A DNA stretch of 12,270 nucleotides, from the NCBI GenBank assembly GCA_017618625.1, contig JAFZTV010000013.1:1-12270 (forward strand). The letters are read 5' to 3'. The number at the start of each line of letters is the position of its first letter. Position 1 is the stretch's first letter. Both the position numbers and the translations under genes were made by a program. A model generated the notes under the pieces. That model was not told where the DNA came from and ran no database searches. It saw nothing but the letters and a program-made list of their open reading frames with translations. Source of the stretch: Bacteroidales bacterium (GTDB taxonomy: Bacteria > Bacteroidota > Bacteroidia > Bacteroidales > P3). Below, piece by piece: positions 1 to 7,926 of the stretch.

Positions 1-8
1 AGACGACT

Positions 9-977
9 ATGCGCCACAACAGGACAAAGATTGTGGTTGCGTCGGTATTATTTCTAGTTCCGCTTGTCACGGGCTATGCCTATTCGAGATTGGTGAATCC
101 CGTACTGCAGTATTCGGTGCTGCTGTTCTCATATCCGTTTCTACTGCTAGCAATATGTGGTGTCGTTGGGTCAAAACGGATGTTATTGAATCACATCCTA
201 TTGGCGGTCATAGGCGTAAGCCTGCTGCTGACGCTGTTTTTTTTGCGCAAGCACTATGACGTGATTGAACGCGAGTATATAGAATCGTCAGCAGACATAT
301 TAAAGAAGGCTCAAAAGAGGTATGGAAAAGACAATGTAGTATGCCTGTACAATATAAGCGACAATGCGCTGCATTATTACGACTCCACCATTGTTACGCA
401 ATATTCGCCCGATGTGCCGATAGACAGCATACTGGTGAAAAGCGATGCCGACTATGTTGCCGCCGCAAAACTGCTAGAATCAGAAATGACGGCAATACAA
501 CAGTATTACCCCTATCTTGTTGAGTACAGGCAATGTGTTGTTACGGAAGTTTGCCTATTCAGCAAGATCCCAAACGATGCATTAGCATGGGAGGGCAAGA
601 TTGTCAAGAAAGGAACAACCGTAGTGCAAGGCGAATACACAACGCTGCTCGACACAGCCATAAAAGACATTGCAGACGAACGTTTTTTTATGATTAACAC
701 AAAAGTCAATGGAATAGCCGACAAAGACTGCTATCTTGTGATGGAAACGCACGTGTTTGGGGAGAAGGTGGACTACCGGTCGGTGCCATTGATCGGCAGT
801 TCGCACATTGCCCTTAAACAGGAGTTGAATATAAAAAGCCGACTGGCGTTGCGGCACAGCCGTGTGAAGATATATGTTTGGAACCCAGAGAAGAAAACCG
901 TTGTGGAGAAGGCGGACTACCACATCAGCGTGACAGAAGACAACCCATACGTGTACGGCATACTGGAGGAGCTGTAA
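9..977 (+). CDS. Membrane-anchored protein of unknown function (possibly the C-terminal part of a larger membrane protein)
   Basis: I do not recognise a named family. The first 80 residues hold three hydrophobic segments (about 8-24, 33-54 and 59-79). They are followed by a soluble region of about 240 residues without clear motifs, rich in beta-type sequence toward the end and probably outside the cytoplasm. The reading frame stays open to the left edge, so the ATG at position 9 may be an internal Met. Polytopic glycosyltransferase-like proteins of Bacteroidota often end in a few transmembrane helices plus a soluble tail, and this could be such a tail. The GT2 gene starts 25 nt downstream on the same strand, so the two are probably cotranscribed and this protein may act in the same envelope-glycan process. 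That role is inferred from context only. The coding nature is supported by a long frame, coherent hydrophobic segments and ordinary codon use. Confidence 0.75.
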   Translation: MRHNRTKIVVASVLFLVPLVTGYAYSRLVNPVLQYSVLLFSYPFLLLAICGVVGSKRMLLNHILLAVIGVSLLLTLFFLRKHYDVIEREYIESSADILKKAQKRYGKDNVVCLYNISDNALHYYDSTIVTQYSPDVPIDSILVKSDADYVAAAKLLESEMTAIQQYYPYLVEYRQCVVTEVCLFSKIPNDALAWEGKIVKKGTTVVQGEYTTLLDTAIKDIADERFFMINTKVNGIADKDCYLVMETHVFGEKVDYRSVPLIGSSHIALKQELNIKSRLALRHSRVKIYVWNPEKKTVVEKADYHISVTEDNPYVYGILEEL

Positions 978-1002
978 CAAACGCAAAAGAAAGGACATCA
1001 TT

Positions 1003-1944
1003 ATGGAAGAAAATAAGAAACACTGCATAGCGGTACTTATACCCTGCTACAACGAGGAGAAGACCATCGGTAAGGTGGTGCGCGACTTTCGTGCGGTGCT
1101 GCCCGAAGCAGAGATATATGTCTATAACAACAACTCGAGCGACCGCAGCGTGGAAGAGGCCACTGCCGCCGGAGCCATTGTACGCCACGAGTATGTACAG
1201 GGCAAAGGCAACGTGATACGGCGGATGTTCCGCGAGGTGGAAGCCGACTGCTACATCATAGCCGACGGCGACGACACCTATCCCGCCAGCCATGTGACCG
1301 AGATGGTGGATCAGATTCTCAACAGACAGGCAGACATGGTCATCGGCGACCGGCTGTCATCGACCTACTTTGAACAGAACAAGCGACTGTTCCACAACAC
1401 GGGCAACCGCCTCGTCAGGTCGCTTATATGCCATCTGTGGCATACGGAGATAAAAGACATCATGACCGGATACCGCGCATTCAGCCGCAAGTTCGTGAAA
1501 CTATTTCCCGTGATGAGCGGGCAGTTTGAAATAGAGACCGAGATGACCATACATGCACTGGACAAACGGTTCAGCATAGTGGAACTGCCCATAGACTACC
1601 GCGACCGACCGGAAGGGAGCGTCTCGAAGCTCAACACCTTCAGCGACGGATTCAAGGTGCTACGCACAATAGCAACGCTCTACAAGGAATACCGCCCGAT
1701 GCGATTCTTCGGTTGGCTTGCAGTGCTGTTGGCGGTGGTGGCGGTGGCGATGTTCATACCCGTTCTGGCGGAATATTTCCAGACAGGACTCGTACGCCGC
1801 TTCCCGACGTTGTTCGTATCGCTGTTTGTCTTTCTCGCAGCAATCCAGTCGTTCTTCACAGGACTATGCCTCGACGTGATGGTGGAGAAAGACCGCAAAG
1901 CCTACGAGCTGAAGCTTATTGAGTTCGAACGGAAAGAGCTATAG
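1003..1944 (+). CDS. GT2-family glycosyltransferase, polyprenyl-phosphate sugar transferase type, with two C-terminal membrane helices
   Basis: The 313-residue protein begins with the GT2 (GT-A fold) pattern VLIPCYNEEKTIGKVV (residues 11-26). The nucleotide-sugar and metal-binding motif DGDDTYP follows at 88-94, with D88 and D90 as the DxD-type acids, and then the acceptor-side block DIMTGYRAFSRKF. This order is typical of dolichol/undecaprenyl-phosphate mannose or glucose synthases. These transfer a sugar from a nucleotide donor to a lipid phosphate on the cytoplasmic face of the inner membrane. Two hydrophobic helices (about 235-256 and 268-289) anchor the C-terminus, as in many bacterial members. 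The lipid-linked sugar would be a donor for GT-C enzymes, and a GT-C-like gene lies nearby on the other strand. The donor sugar cannot be told from sequence. The gene ends in CTATAG, which it shares with the stop of the convergent lipoprotein gene. Confidence 0.92.
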   Translation: MEENKKHCIAVLIPCYNEEKTIGKVVRDFRAVLPEAEIYVYNNNSSDRSVEEATAAGAIVRHEYVQGKGNVIRRMFREVEADCYIIADGDDTYPASHVTEMVDQILNRQADMVIGDRLSSTYFEQNKRLFHNTGNRLVRSLICHLWHTEIKDIMTGYRAFSRKFVKLFPVMSGQFEIETEMTIHALDKRFSIVELPIDYRDRPEGSVSKLNTFSDGFKVLRTIATLYKEYRPMRFFGWLAVLLAVVAVAMFIPVLAEYFQTGLVRRFPTLFVSLFVFLAAIQSFFTGLCLDVMVEKDRKAYELKLIEFERKEL

Positions 1945-3372
1945 GCGATTTAATCTTATTATACCCAGACTTGCCGCATTTGCATTTCTCGCGGCAAAGG
2001 TCTCATTATTTGGTAGAGGAATAGATTCGTTGGCTGGCTCGATATGGTACCAGAGGTTCCATCCGGTGAGCGGTATGGACTGGTACTCCCGCTGGCGGTC
2101 GGGAAGAACGAGATTGGACGGGAAAAAGCCCTTGCGGTCGAACTTCGTGGTGGAGCAGCCAGGAGCAGACACCTCGAAATGGGTGCAGATGTCGTTGGAC
2201 ACCAGACGGAATATGCCGTGACTGTCGGAGAATGTGTTCACACCCACGCTCCAATCGTCGTTCCAGCCCCGTATGACAGCACCTTCGACAGGGAGCCCCT
2301 GCTCGTCCACTACCAATCCGTAAGTGGCGAGATTGCGGTAGGCGAGCATATTGTAATAGTTTACCGGCTTGATGCGTTCATCCTGACCGAGAGAGAGAGA
2401 ACGAAGCGAAGCAGCCAAGTCGGCGGCCGGCTTGCGGTGCCCCTTTGCGTCACGCAGACCAGTGTATTGAGCTTCGAAGTTTACGCCCGAAGGGAAGTCC
2501 TGAAACTCCCACCAACCGTAGCCTATGGCGCCGTTTAAACGGGCATAGGAGTATGTCTCCATCATGAACATTTCCTGCTCGTTGTAGCTGACGCTGTCGC
2601 CGTCGGCAGGAAGGCCCGTCTCTCCCACCATCCAGGGTTTGCCGCAGTAGTGGCTGTACCACCACATCTCGATGTGCACCCTCAGCGGATGATATGTGTG
2701 CATCTCGATGAAATCGACAGGCAGCAACGACGGATCCCACTCAAAGACCTCCAACGGCTCGGCAAAGCCGATGGTGAACAGCTGATGCGGCGCATTGTGA
2801 CGCACCATACAGCGCCAGTCTTCCACAATCTCCACAGCATCCACTTTGCTCCTATCCGCGACAGGGTCGAAATAGAGCGGCTCGTTCATAAAGTCGTAGG
2901 CAAAAAGAGCAGGCAGGTCGGCAAGCCGTTTCAGCAATCCGACGGTGTAGGCCTTCCAAAAGTCGTCCAGCGGAGGTTTTGTCAAGAGCATGACACGCAA
3001 TCCAGCGCTGTCGGCCAGCTGCACCATACGGCGAATGGCGGCATAGGCTTCGGCGGTGTCGAGAGACTCGTCCATCACATCGAGGCAGATCCTCACGGCG
3101 TTGAAACCCCACGAAGCGATGGTGTCGAAATGCTCACGGATGTCGGTTCCTGTATAATATGGCGCCGGAACCACCCTGCCGTCGCTAACAAAAGCCTTGT
3201 AGTTGAGCATTAACGGAAACCAAGCCTCACCGTCGATGCGGAACTCACCCTCGGACAACGTAACATATCCGGCGGCAGGCAGAGGCTGCACCTCGTCACA
3301 GACACAACACTCCCTCTTGCCTTTGCAGGCAACCAGCAGCACCAACATGGACAAGAGGAGGAACTTTTTCAT
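1939..3372 (-). CDS. Lipoprotein glycoside hydrolase, GH5-like (clan A) TIM barrel, with a C-terminal carboxypeptidase-regulatory-like domain
   Basis: The ATG at 3372 was chosen over an in-frame start 96 nt upstream because it gives a lipoprotein signal, MKKFLLLSMLVLLVAC, with the lipidated Cys at residue 16. The longer form would bury that signal and overlap the previous gene. The 477-residue product has clan GH-A landmarks: GFNAVRI (89-95), the acid/base motif MNEP (N163, E164), MHTYHP (224-229) and the nucleophile context VGETG (E251). WWEF (287-290) is near the end of the barrel. Residues about 350-410 look like a carboxypeptidase-regulatory-like beta sandwich (LVVDEQGLPVEGAVIRG, then SDSHGIFRL). 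The enzyme probably cleaves a beta-linked polysaccharide or glycan outside the cell; the substrate is not predictable. It is the last gene of the M16/GT-C operon, 4 nt after the preceding stop. Confidence 0.9.
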   Translation of the reverse strand: MKKFLLLSMLVLLVACKGKRECCVCDEVQPLPAAGYVTLSEGEFRIDGEAWFPLMLNYKAFVSDGRVVPAPYYTGTDIREHFDTIASWGFNAVRICLDVMDESLDTAEAYAAIRRMVQLADSAGLRVMLLTKPPLDDFWKAYTVGLLKRLADLPALFAYDFMNEPLYFDPVADRSKVDAVEIVEDWRCMVRHNAPHQLFTIGFAEPLEVFEWDPSLLPVDFIEMHTYHPLRVHIEMWWYSHYCGKPWMVGETGLPADGDSVSYNEQEMFMMETYSYARLNGAIGYGWWEFQDFPSGVNFEAQYTGLRDAKGHRKPAADLAASLRSLSLGQDERIKPVNYYNMLAYRNLATYGLVVDEQGLPVEGAVIRGWNDDWSVGVNTFSDSHGIFRLVSNDICTHFEVSAPGCSTTKFDRKGFFPSNLVLPDRQREYQSIPLTGWNLWYHIEPANESIPLPNNETFAARNANAASLGIIRLNRL

Positions 3373-3376
3373 ATTG

Positions 3377-4750
3377 TTATCTTTTACCCTGTTTGGCACC
3401 CTCATAATCAGGCCATCTGAGCAGGCTGCCGAAACGTTCAGACGGGTATTTGTGGCCAAACGAATCAATGTACGCCCTGCGAGTCATCGCCTCATAATGG
3501 ATGGCCTCGTGCTTGTACTGCACATAGTGGAAATAAGAGAGGCCGGAAACTGCGAAAAACACCACCAACAGGATAATTCGCGGGACTCTTTTACGGCAAA
3601 GCATCCACTCCACAAAGGCAGCCATAGGCACCGCCATAAGGCCGTAGCAGTCAACCAACGACCGCTGCCCGAAGCAGCCGCCATACCACCAGCACCACCA
3701 GCACGAAAGCACATAGAGGTTGAGCGCAAGAAAGACAACGGTGGCGTAGAAAAAGCGGCGGTGTCTCTTGTACAAAGAGACAAGTCCTAGGATGGCGAAC
3801 AGCATCACAGGCGTATATATAAGCCACCCCTTGCGGAAGCCGAGCAGCAGCTGGAACAGCTTGGGCTGAGTCCAGAAAAAACGCTCGTTGTTGGTGTAGG
3901 AATAGAAGAATAGATGCCCCGTCATATAGTGCCAGTAAATCATCTGCGGCACCCACACCAGCAGTGCCGCACAGGCCATGACCAACACCTTCGGCCATTG
4001 GGTCAGGTATAGGGCGACTTTCTCTTTCAAGCCCTTCCATGTGCTGACATCGTAGAGGATGAAATAAACCAGCACCAAGACGTCGGTGGGGCGGACAAGC
4101 GATATAAGCCCAAGGTTGAGGCCGACGGCCACGGTACACCACCACGAAGGTTTGGCGTGCCACCGTTGAGTCTGCCAGAGAAAGATGCATATAAGACCGA
4201 AGAGAAAGCCATGCGAATAGGCCGCCTCGTAGGAACTATACCAATAGAGGTTGGTGGCTATCACGGTGACGGCCAGCACCATGGTAGTCACCGTTTCGGA
4301 GAAATGCCGCAGCAACGCCTTGCGCAGGAATACACATCCCAACACCACCCAGAAGACACAAGCAAGAATCAGCGCAAGTGCATAGGGAGGACTGAAGCCG
4401 TCAGGCGTATAGCCCAACGGCCCGGCAAGCGCATGCGCCACCAGAAAGAACGGACAATACAGCATACTCAAACCCATAGTGGTCTTTATGAGCATAGTGC
4501 CGTCGGGCAGCACCTCAGGCCAATAGTGGTCGCTGTATATGTACCTGTCGGGGTCGTTTTTTGCGAACGAGAGCGTCAGGTCATGCTCGGCAAAGGCAGC
4601 TGGCAGGTAGGAATAGAAGTTTATCACATCCCACCGAATCACGTCAGCGGCATTGCGGTATAACTTTATGTCAAACACCTTCAATAGCAATAGCGCGGCG
4701 ATGAATATCACCATCGCCGCGCTAAGGCTAAGTTTTCTTTTCTGCTCCAT
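3377..4750 (-). CDS. Polytopic membrane protein, GT-C-like glycosyltransferase
   Basis: The 457-residue protein has about 11-12 hydrophobic segments. It starts with a short cytoplasmic tail and a first helix (about 10-26), followed by a loop with RWDVINFYSYLPAAF (39-53). An Asp in the first extracytoplasmic loop (here D41) next to aromatic residues is a hallmark of GT-C enzymes, which use lipid-phosphate sugars as donors on the outer face of the inner membrane. A tryptophan-rich motif WWCWWYGGCFGQRSLVD (351-367) resembles a block seen in other Bacteroidota GT-C-like proteins. The ATG at 4750 is preferred; a TTG directly before it (4753) would add only one residue. It starts 3 nt after the M16 stop and ends 4 nt before the lipoprotein start, so it is translated from the same mRNA. 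Acceptor and sugar are unknown. A non-enzymatic multi-pass protein cannot be excluded. Confidence 0.85.
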   Translation of the reverse strand: MEQKRKLSLSAAMVIFIAALLLLKVFDIKLYRNAADVIRWDVINFYSYLPAAFAEHDLTLSFAKNDPDRYIYSDHYWPEVLPDGTMLIKTTMGLSMLYCPFFLVAHALAGPLGYTPDGFSPPYALALILACVFWVVLGCVFLRKALLRHFSETVTTMVLAVTVIATNLYWYSSYEAAYSHGFLFGLICIFLWQTQRWHAKPSWWCTVAVGLNLGLISLVRPTDVLVLVYFILYDVSTWKGLKEKVALYLTQWPKVLVMACAALLVWVPQMIYWHYMTGHLFFYSYTNNERFFWTQPKLFQLLLGFRKGWLIYTPVMLFAILGLVSLYKRHRRFFYATVVFLALNLYVLSCWWCWWYGGCFGQRSLVDCYGLMAVPMAAFVEWMLCRKRVPRIILLVVFFAVSGLSYFHYVQYKHEAIHYEAMTRRAYIDSFGHKYPSERFGSLLRWPDYEGAKQGKR

Positions 4751-4753
4751 CAA

Positions 4754-7675
4754 CTAGTATCCGAAGATGTCTTCAAGTTTCAGTTTCTTCACCTTGCCGA
4801 ACTTGCCGAGGGCGTTGAAGTCCATATCGGCTTCCTTGCCGAGACACATATAGACTTTCTTCTGGCCCTTGATGTACTTCTTGTTGAAGTCGATGACGTT
4901 CTGCATGGTCACCTTCGGGTAGGCCTCGAAGAGTATCTTAGCGCGCGGTTTCTTGGGGTCGAAGCCCATCTTCTCGTAATAGAGGTAGCTGTTGATGATG
5001 CCCATCTTGGTGGTGCGCGAGGTGCGTATGCCGCTTATCTCGGCATCCTTAGCCATAGCGAAGTTAGCCTCGGCCACAGGCATCTGGTCGAACAGCTCGT
5101 TGAAAGCGTTCATGGCGTCGATAAGCTTGTCGTTCTGGGTGGCGATGATGGCAGCGTTGGTGAAGTAGCCGTCCTTGTCGCTCGGAGTCATGTAGTAGCT
5201 CTGTGCGCTGTAGGCGAGCGAGCGTTTCTCACGCATCTCCTGGAAGACGATGGCGTTCATCGAGCCGTCGAAGTACTCGTTGAAGATGTCCATCACGGCC
5301 TCTTCCTTGGTGTTGAACTTCTCGCCGCGGAAGTGCTCGCGCATATAGGTCTGGTTGGCATTGTAATCAACAAAATAGACGGTGTTCTCGCTAACTGCCT
5401 TCGGAGTGATTTTCTTGTTGGCGGGAGCCTTCTGCAACTTGGCAGGGGTCTTATGTATGCTGGCGATGGTCTTGGCGATGAGGTCATCGGGTTCAGGACC
5501 ATAGAAAAGCACTCTGTGCTGATAGCCGAACAGCGCATGCAGCGCGTCGGTCAGCTGGCTGCACTTCATCTCTTTCAGCTGTGCCTCGCTCAGCATGTCT
5601 TTCGAGGGGCTGTCCTCGCCATAGATACCGTAGTTGCCGAGGGCGCGGAAGCAGCTCTGCTGGTTGTGCTTGGCGTTGTCGCGGCTCTTGAGGATGCGGG
5701 CCACGAGCATCGGGAGGGCTTGGTCGTTGGGCTGCACGTCGGAAATAATCTCCTCGACGAGGGCCATGGCGGCGGCCATGTTCTCGCTGAGGCCGGAGAC
5801 AGAGATGTTGATGTTCTCGGTGCCCACGCTCACGCTGTATTTGCAGGCCAGTTTATAGAACTCCTCCTGGAGCTGCTCGGGGGTGTGCTTCGAGGTGCCG
5901 AGGTACTCCAGCACGTCGGCGGCGAGGTCGAGGGTCTTGCCCAGTTGGCCGGCGCGGTAGCCGAAGTCGAAACGGTAGATGAGCGTGAAGGTCTGGTTCT
6001 CCTTGTTCTGGACGTAGAGCATTTCGCTGCCGTTGGCGAGTTTGCGCTTGGTGAGGTCCTTGCTGAAGTCGACGAAGACAGGCTCGATGGGCTTGACCTG
6101 ACGGGCCTTGATCTCACGGAGGAAGGCGCTCTCGTTGTCGCGGCCCACCTCGATGGGGGTGATGGGGGGCTTGGAGACTTTCAGGATAGGCTCGGGTTCG
6201 CCCTGGAGCTTGTTGACGATGACGTAGTTGTTCTCCTTGAAGAGGCGGTTGGCGAAGTCGACGATGTCCTTCTTGGTGATTTTCGAGAGCTCGTCGATTT
6301 CGTTGCAGACGTCGCCCCAGTTGCGGTGCTGGACGAAGGCGTAGGCCATCTGGCTGGCGCGGCTGTTGTTGCTCTCGGCGCGTTTCATGATGGAGAGCTT
6401 CATGTTGTTGATGGCGGCGGTGAGCATCCAGTCGTCGAATTTGCCCTGCTTCACCAGCGCAATCTGCTCGTCAAACAGAGCCTGCACCTGCTCGAGGGTC
6501 TGACCCTGCAAAGGCCGACCTTCAAACATGAATGCACCGTAGTCGTTCAGCGTGTAGGGGCCTGCGTAGGCGCCCATGCACTTCTGCTGCTGATTGATGT
6601 TCAGGTCGATAAGACCGCACTTGCCGTTGCTGAGGACACTCTCGAGGAGGTCGGCGAGCATGGCGTCGCGGCTGCCGTTGCCACTGTCGAGGCGGTAGGC
6701 GCGGATGGTGTTCTCGGCGTCGAGGCCGGTGACGGTCTTGGTGATGACGGAGGTGATGGGAGCTTCACGCTCGAACTGCAGTTCCGGCACGGGGCTGGGC
6801 TTCATGTTGCCCCAGTATTTGTCGATGATACGGATGGCCTGGTCGGGGTCGAAGTCGCCTGCCATGCTGATGCAGATGTTGTTGGGCACGTAGTAGGTGG
6901 CCACGAAGTTGCGGATGTTGCGCATGGAGGGGTTCTTGAGGTGTTCCTGGCTGCCGAGGGTGGTCTGGTTGCCGTAGGGGTGGTGGGGGAAGAGGGCGGC
7001 GAACATCGCCTCGTTGGCCTTGCGGCCGTCCTTGGTGAGACTCATGTTCTTCTCCTCGTAGATGGTCTCCAGCTCTGTGTGGAAGAGGCGGAGCACGAGG
7101 TTCTGGAAGCGGTCGGCCTGTACTTCACACCAAGTCTCGATCTGGTTGTTGGGGATGTTCTCGACATACATCGTGTAGTCGTTGGAGGTGAAGGCGTTGG
7201 TGCCGGTCGAGCCGATGGCCGTCATGGCCTTGCCGTACTCGTTGGCGATGGCGATTTTCGAGGCGAGGTAGCTGAGGCTGTCGATCTTGTGGTAGATGGC
7301 GGCGCGGGTCAGCGAGTCGTCAAACATGCGGTAGGCCTCGAAGAGGTCTTCAATCTTCTGTATCAAAACTTTCTCCTTCTCCCAGTCGGTGGTGCCGAGT
7401 TTCTGGGTACCCTTAAACATCATGTGCTCCAGGTAGTGAGCCAAACCTGTTGTCTCGTGCGGGTCGTTGCGCGAGCCGGCGCGTACCGCTATATAGGTCT
7501 GCACCTTGGGCGCATCCTTATAGACGCTCATAAATACTTTCAACCCGTTGTCGAGCGTATATTCACGCACGCCCAGCGGGTCGTTAGGATAGGTCTTGTA
7601 CGAATACTTCTGTGCCGACACCGTTCCAGCGAACAAAACGAACAGCATCAGGACTAATGACAAACGTTGTTTCAT
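4754..7675 (-). CDS. Secreted M16-family zinc metallopeptidase (pitrilysin/insulinase-like), two M16 repeats in one chain
   Basis: The product is 973 residues, about twice one M16 unit, as expected for a single-chain two-domain peptidase. A signal peptide (1-21, ending TVSA before Q22) sends it to the periplasm or beyond. The N-terminal half has the inverted zinc motif HYLEH (H80, E83, H84) inside GLAHYLEHMMFKGT, and the third ligand is expected among the glutamates of ELETIYEEKN (201-210). The spacing from HxxEH to this cluster is longer than in classical members because of an insert around residues 95-150. The C-terminal half (from about 540) lacks HxxEH but keeps the substrate-side Arg/Tyr segment RSLAYSAQSYY (818-828), typical of the inactive second domain. 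M16 enzymes form a clamshell chamber that degrades peptides. It is the first gene of a three-gene operon and probably sets its expression. GC is clearly higher than in the ATPase genes to the right. Confidence 0.95.
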   Translation of the reverse strand: MKQRLSLVLMLFVLFAGTVSAQKYSYKTYPNDPLGVREYTLDNGLKVFMSVYKDAPKVQTYIAVRAGSRNDPHETTGLAHYLEHMMFKGTQKLGTTDWEKEKVLIQKIEDLFEAYRMFDDSLTRAAIYHKIDSLSYLASKIAIANEYGKAMTAIGSTGTNAFTSNDYTMYVENIPNNQIETWCEVQADRFQNLVLRLFHTELETIYEEKNMSLTKDGRKANEAMFAALFPHHPYGNQTTLGSQEHLKNPSMRNIRNFVATYYVPNNICISMAGDFDPDQAIRIIDKYWGNMKPSPVPELQFEREAPITSVITKTVTGLDAENTIRAYRLDSGNGSRDAMLADLLESVLSNGKCGLIDLNINQQQKCMGAYAGPYTLNDYGAFMFEGRPLQGQTLEQVQALFDEQIALVKQGKFDDWMLTAAINNMKLSIMKRAESNNSRASQMAYAFVQHRNWGDVCNEIDELSKITKKDIVDFANRLFKENNYVIVNKLQGEPEPILKVSKPPITPIEVGRDNESAFLREIKARQVKPIEPVFVDFSKDLTKRKLANGSEMLYVQNKENQTFTLIYRFDFGYRAGQLGKTLDLAADVLEYLGTSKHTPEQLQEEFYKLACKYSVSVGTENINISVSGLSENMAAAMALVEEIISDVQPNDQALPMLVARILKSRDNAKHNQQSCFRALGNYGIYGEDSPSKDMLSEAQLKEMKCSQLTDALHALFGYQHRVLFYGPEPDDLIAKTIASIHKTPAKLQKAPANKKITPKAVSENTVYFVDYNANQTYMREHFRGEKFNTKEEAVMDIFNEYFDGSMNAIVFQEMREKRSLAYSAQSYYMTPSDKDGYFTNAAIIATQNDKLIDAMNAFNELFDQMPVAEANFAMAKDAEISGIRTSRTTKMGIINSYLYYEKMGFDPKKPRAKILFEAYPKVTMQNVIDFNKKYIKGQKKVYMCLGKEADMDFNALGKFGKVKKLKLEDIFGY

Positions 7676-7711
7676 TGTGTTATGTTGTTAGTTAATAATT
7701 CGAATAATGTG

Positions 7712-7747
7712 CAAAGATACGAAGAAAAAATGATAGAAGACTACAAA
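7712..7747 (-). promoter_or_regulatory. Candidate promoter of the M16 operon
   Basis: Read leftward, the sequence has TATCTTTG at 7719-7712, a perfect match to the Bacteroidota -7 element TAnnTTTG, and a TTTG at 7747-7744 as a possible -33 box. The spacing of 24 nt is longer than the usual 19-21, so the -33 assignment is weak. The start of transcription would fall about 30 nt before the ATG at 7675. Confidence 0.55.
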
Positions 7748-7780
7748 ACCCGATATTCAATAAATTAAAAACAGATTTTT

Positions 7781-7817
7781 CCATTACGGAAATTCCGTTA
7801 CGTAATTTCCGTAATGG
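7781..7817. repeat. Perfect 14-bp inverted repeat with TTCCGT half-sites
   Basis: The arms CCATTACGGAAATT (7781-7794) and AATTTCCGTAATGG (7804-7817) are exact reverse complements around a 9-nt spacer. A third half-site TTCCGT (7793-7798) lies inside. It makes the 13-bp palindrome ACGGAA-A-TTCCGT (7786-7798) with the left arm and a direct repeat, 14 bp apart, with the right arm. The element is 54 nt upstream of the -33 box of the ATPase promoter, so it is not part of that transcript. It looks more like a protein-binding site or a recombination site than a terminator. Confidence 0.85.
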
Positions 7818-7892
7818 GGAAGCACTTGAAAACGATACCGCAAAGAAAATTTCACATTTTGCGATACACATTTTGCGAAATTATTTTCTTTG
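7781..7892 (+). repeat. Direct-repeat copy A (about 112 bp), left border of the ATPase cassette
   Basis: This stretch matches 10355-10456 in the same orientation. The first 36 bases agree at 34 positions. After a looser A-rich middle they agree again at TCACATTTTGCG and AAATTATTTTC. Copy A carries an extra 14 nt (7864-7877) that duplicates CACATTTTGCG, so that 11-mer occurs at 7853-7863 and 7867-7877. The repeat sits just upstream of the left ATPase gene and contains the -33 box of its promoter. Confidence 0.8.
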
Positions 7893-7902
7893 TGTATATT
7901 TG
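7872..7902 (+). promoter_or_regulatory. Promoter of the left ATPase gene
   Basis: TTTG at 7872-7875 and TATATTTG at 7895-7902 are separated by 19 nt, a full match to the Bacteroidota promoter TTTG-N19..21-TAnnTTTG. Transcription would begin near 7909, giving a leader of about 18 nt before the ATG at 7927. A second TTTG 14 nt further upstream (7858-7861) comes from a tandem duplication. Confidence 0.75.
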
Positions 7903-7926
7903 CTCCATATTATCAACCCGCAAACC

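Noticed and set aside
2044..3790. Several open frames of 160-195 codons on the + strand opposite the lipoprotein and GT-C-like genes
   Set aside because: They are antisense to genes with good motifs, overlap each other, and show no recognisable domains or start signals.
5333..7657. A 774-codon open frame on the + strand, antisense to the M16 peptidase gene
   Set aside because: Its protein is low in complexity and dominated by Val, Leu, Gly, Glu, Ala and His. This is the usual result of reading a GC-rich gene with biased third positions on the opposite strand. The M16 frame carries clear catalytic motifs and a signal peptide.
7781..7817. Intrinsic terminator for the M16 operon or the ATPase gene
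   Set aside because: The inverted repeat lies upstream of both flanking genes rather than downstream, and a second copy occurs over another gene's start site.
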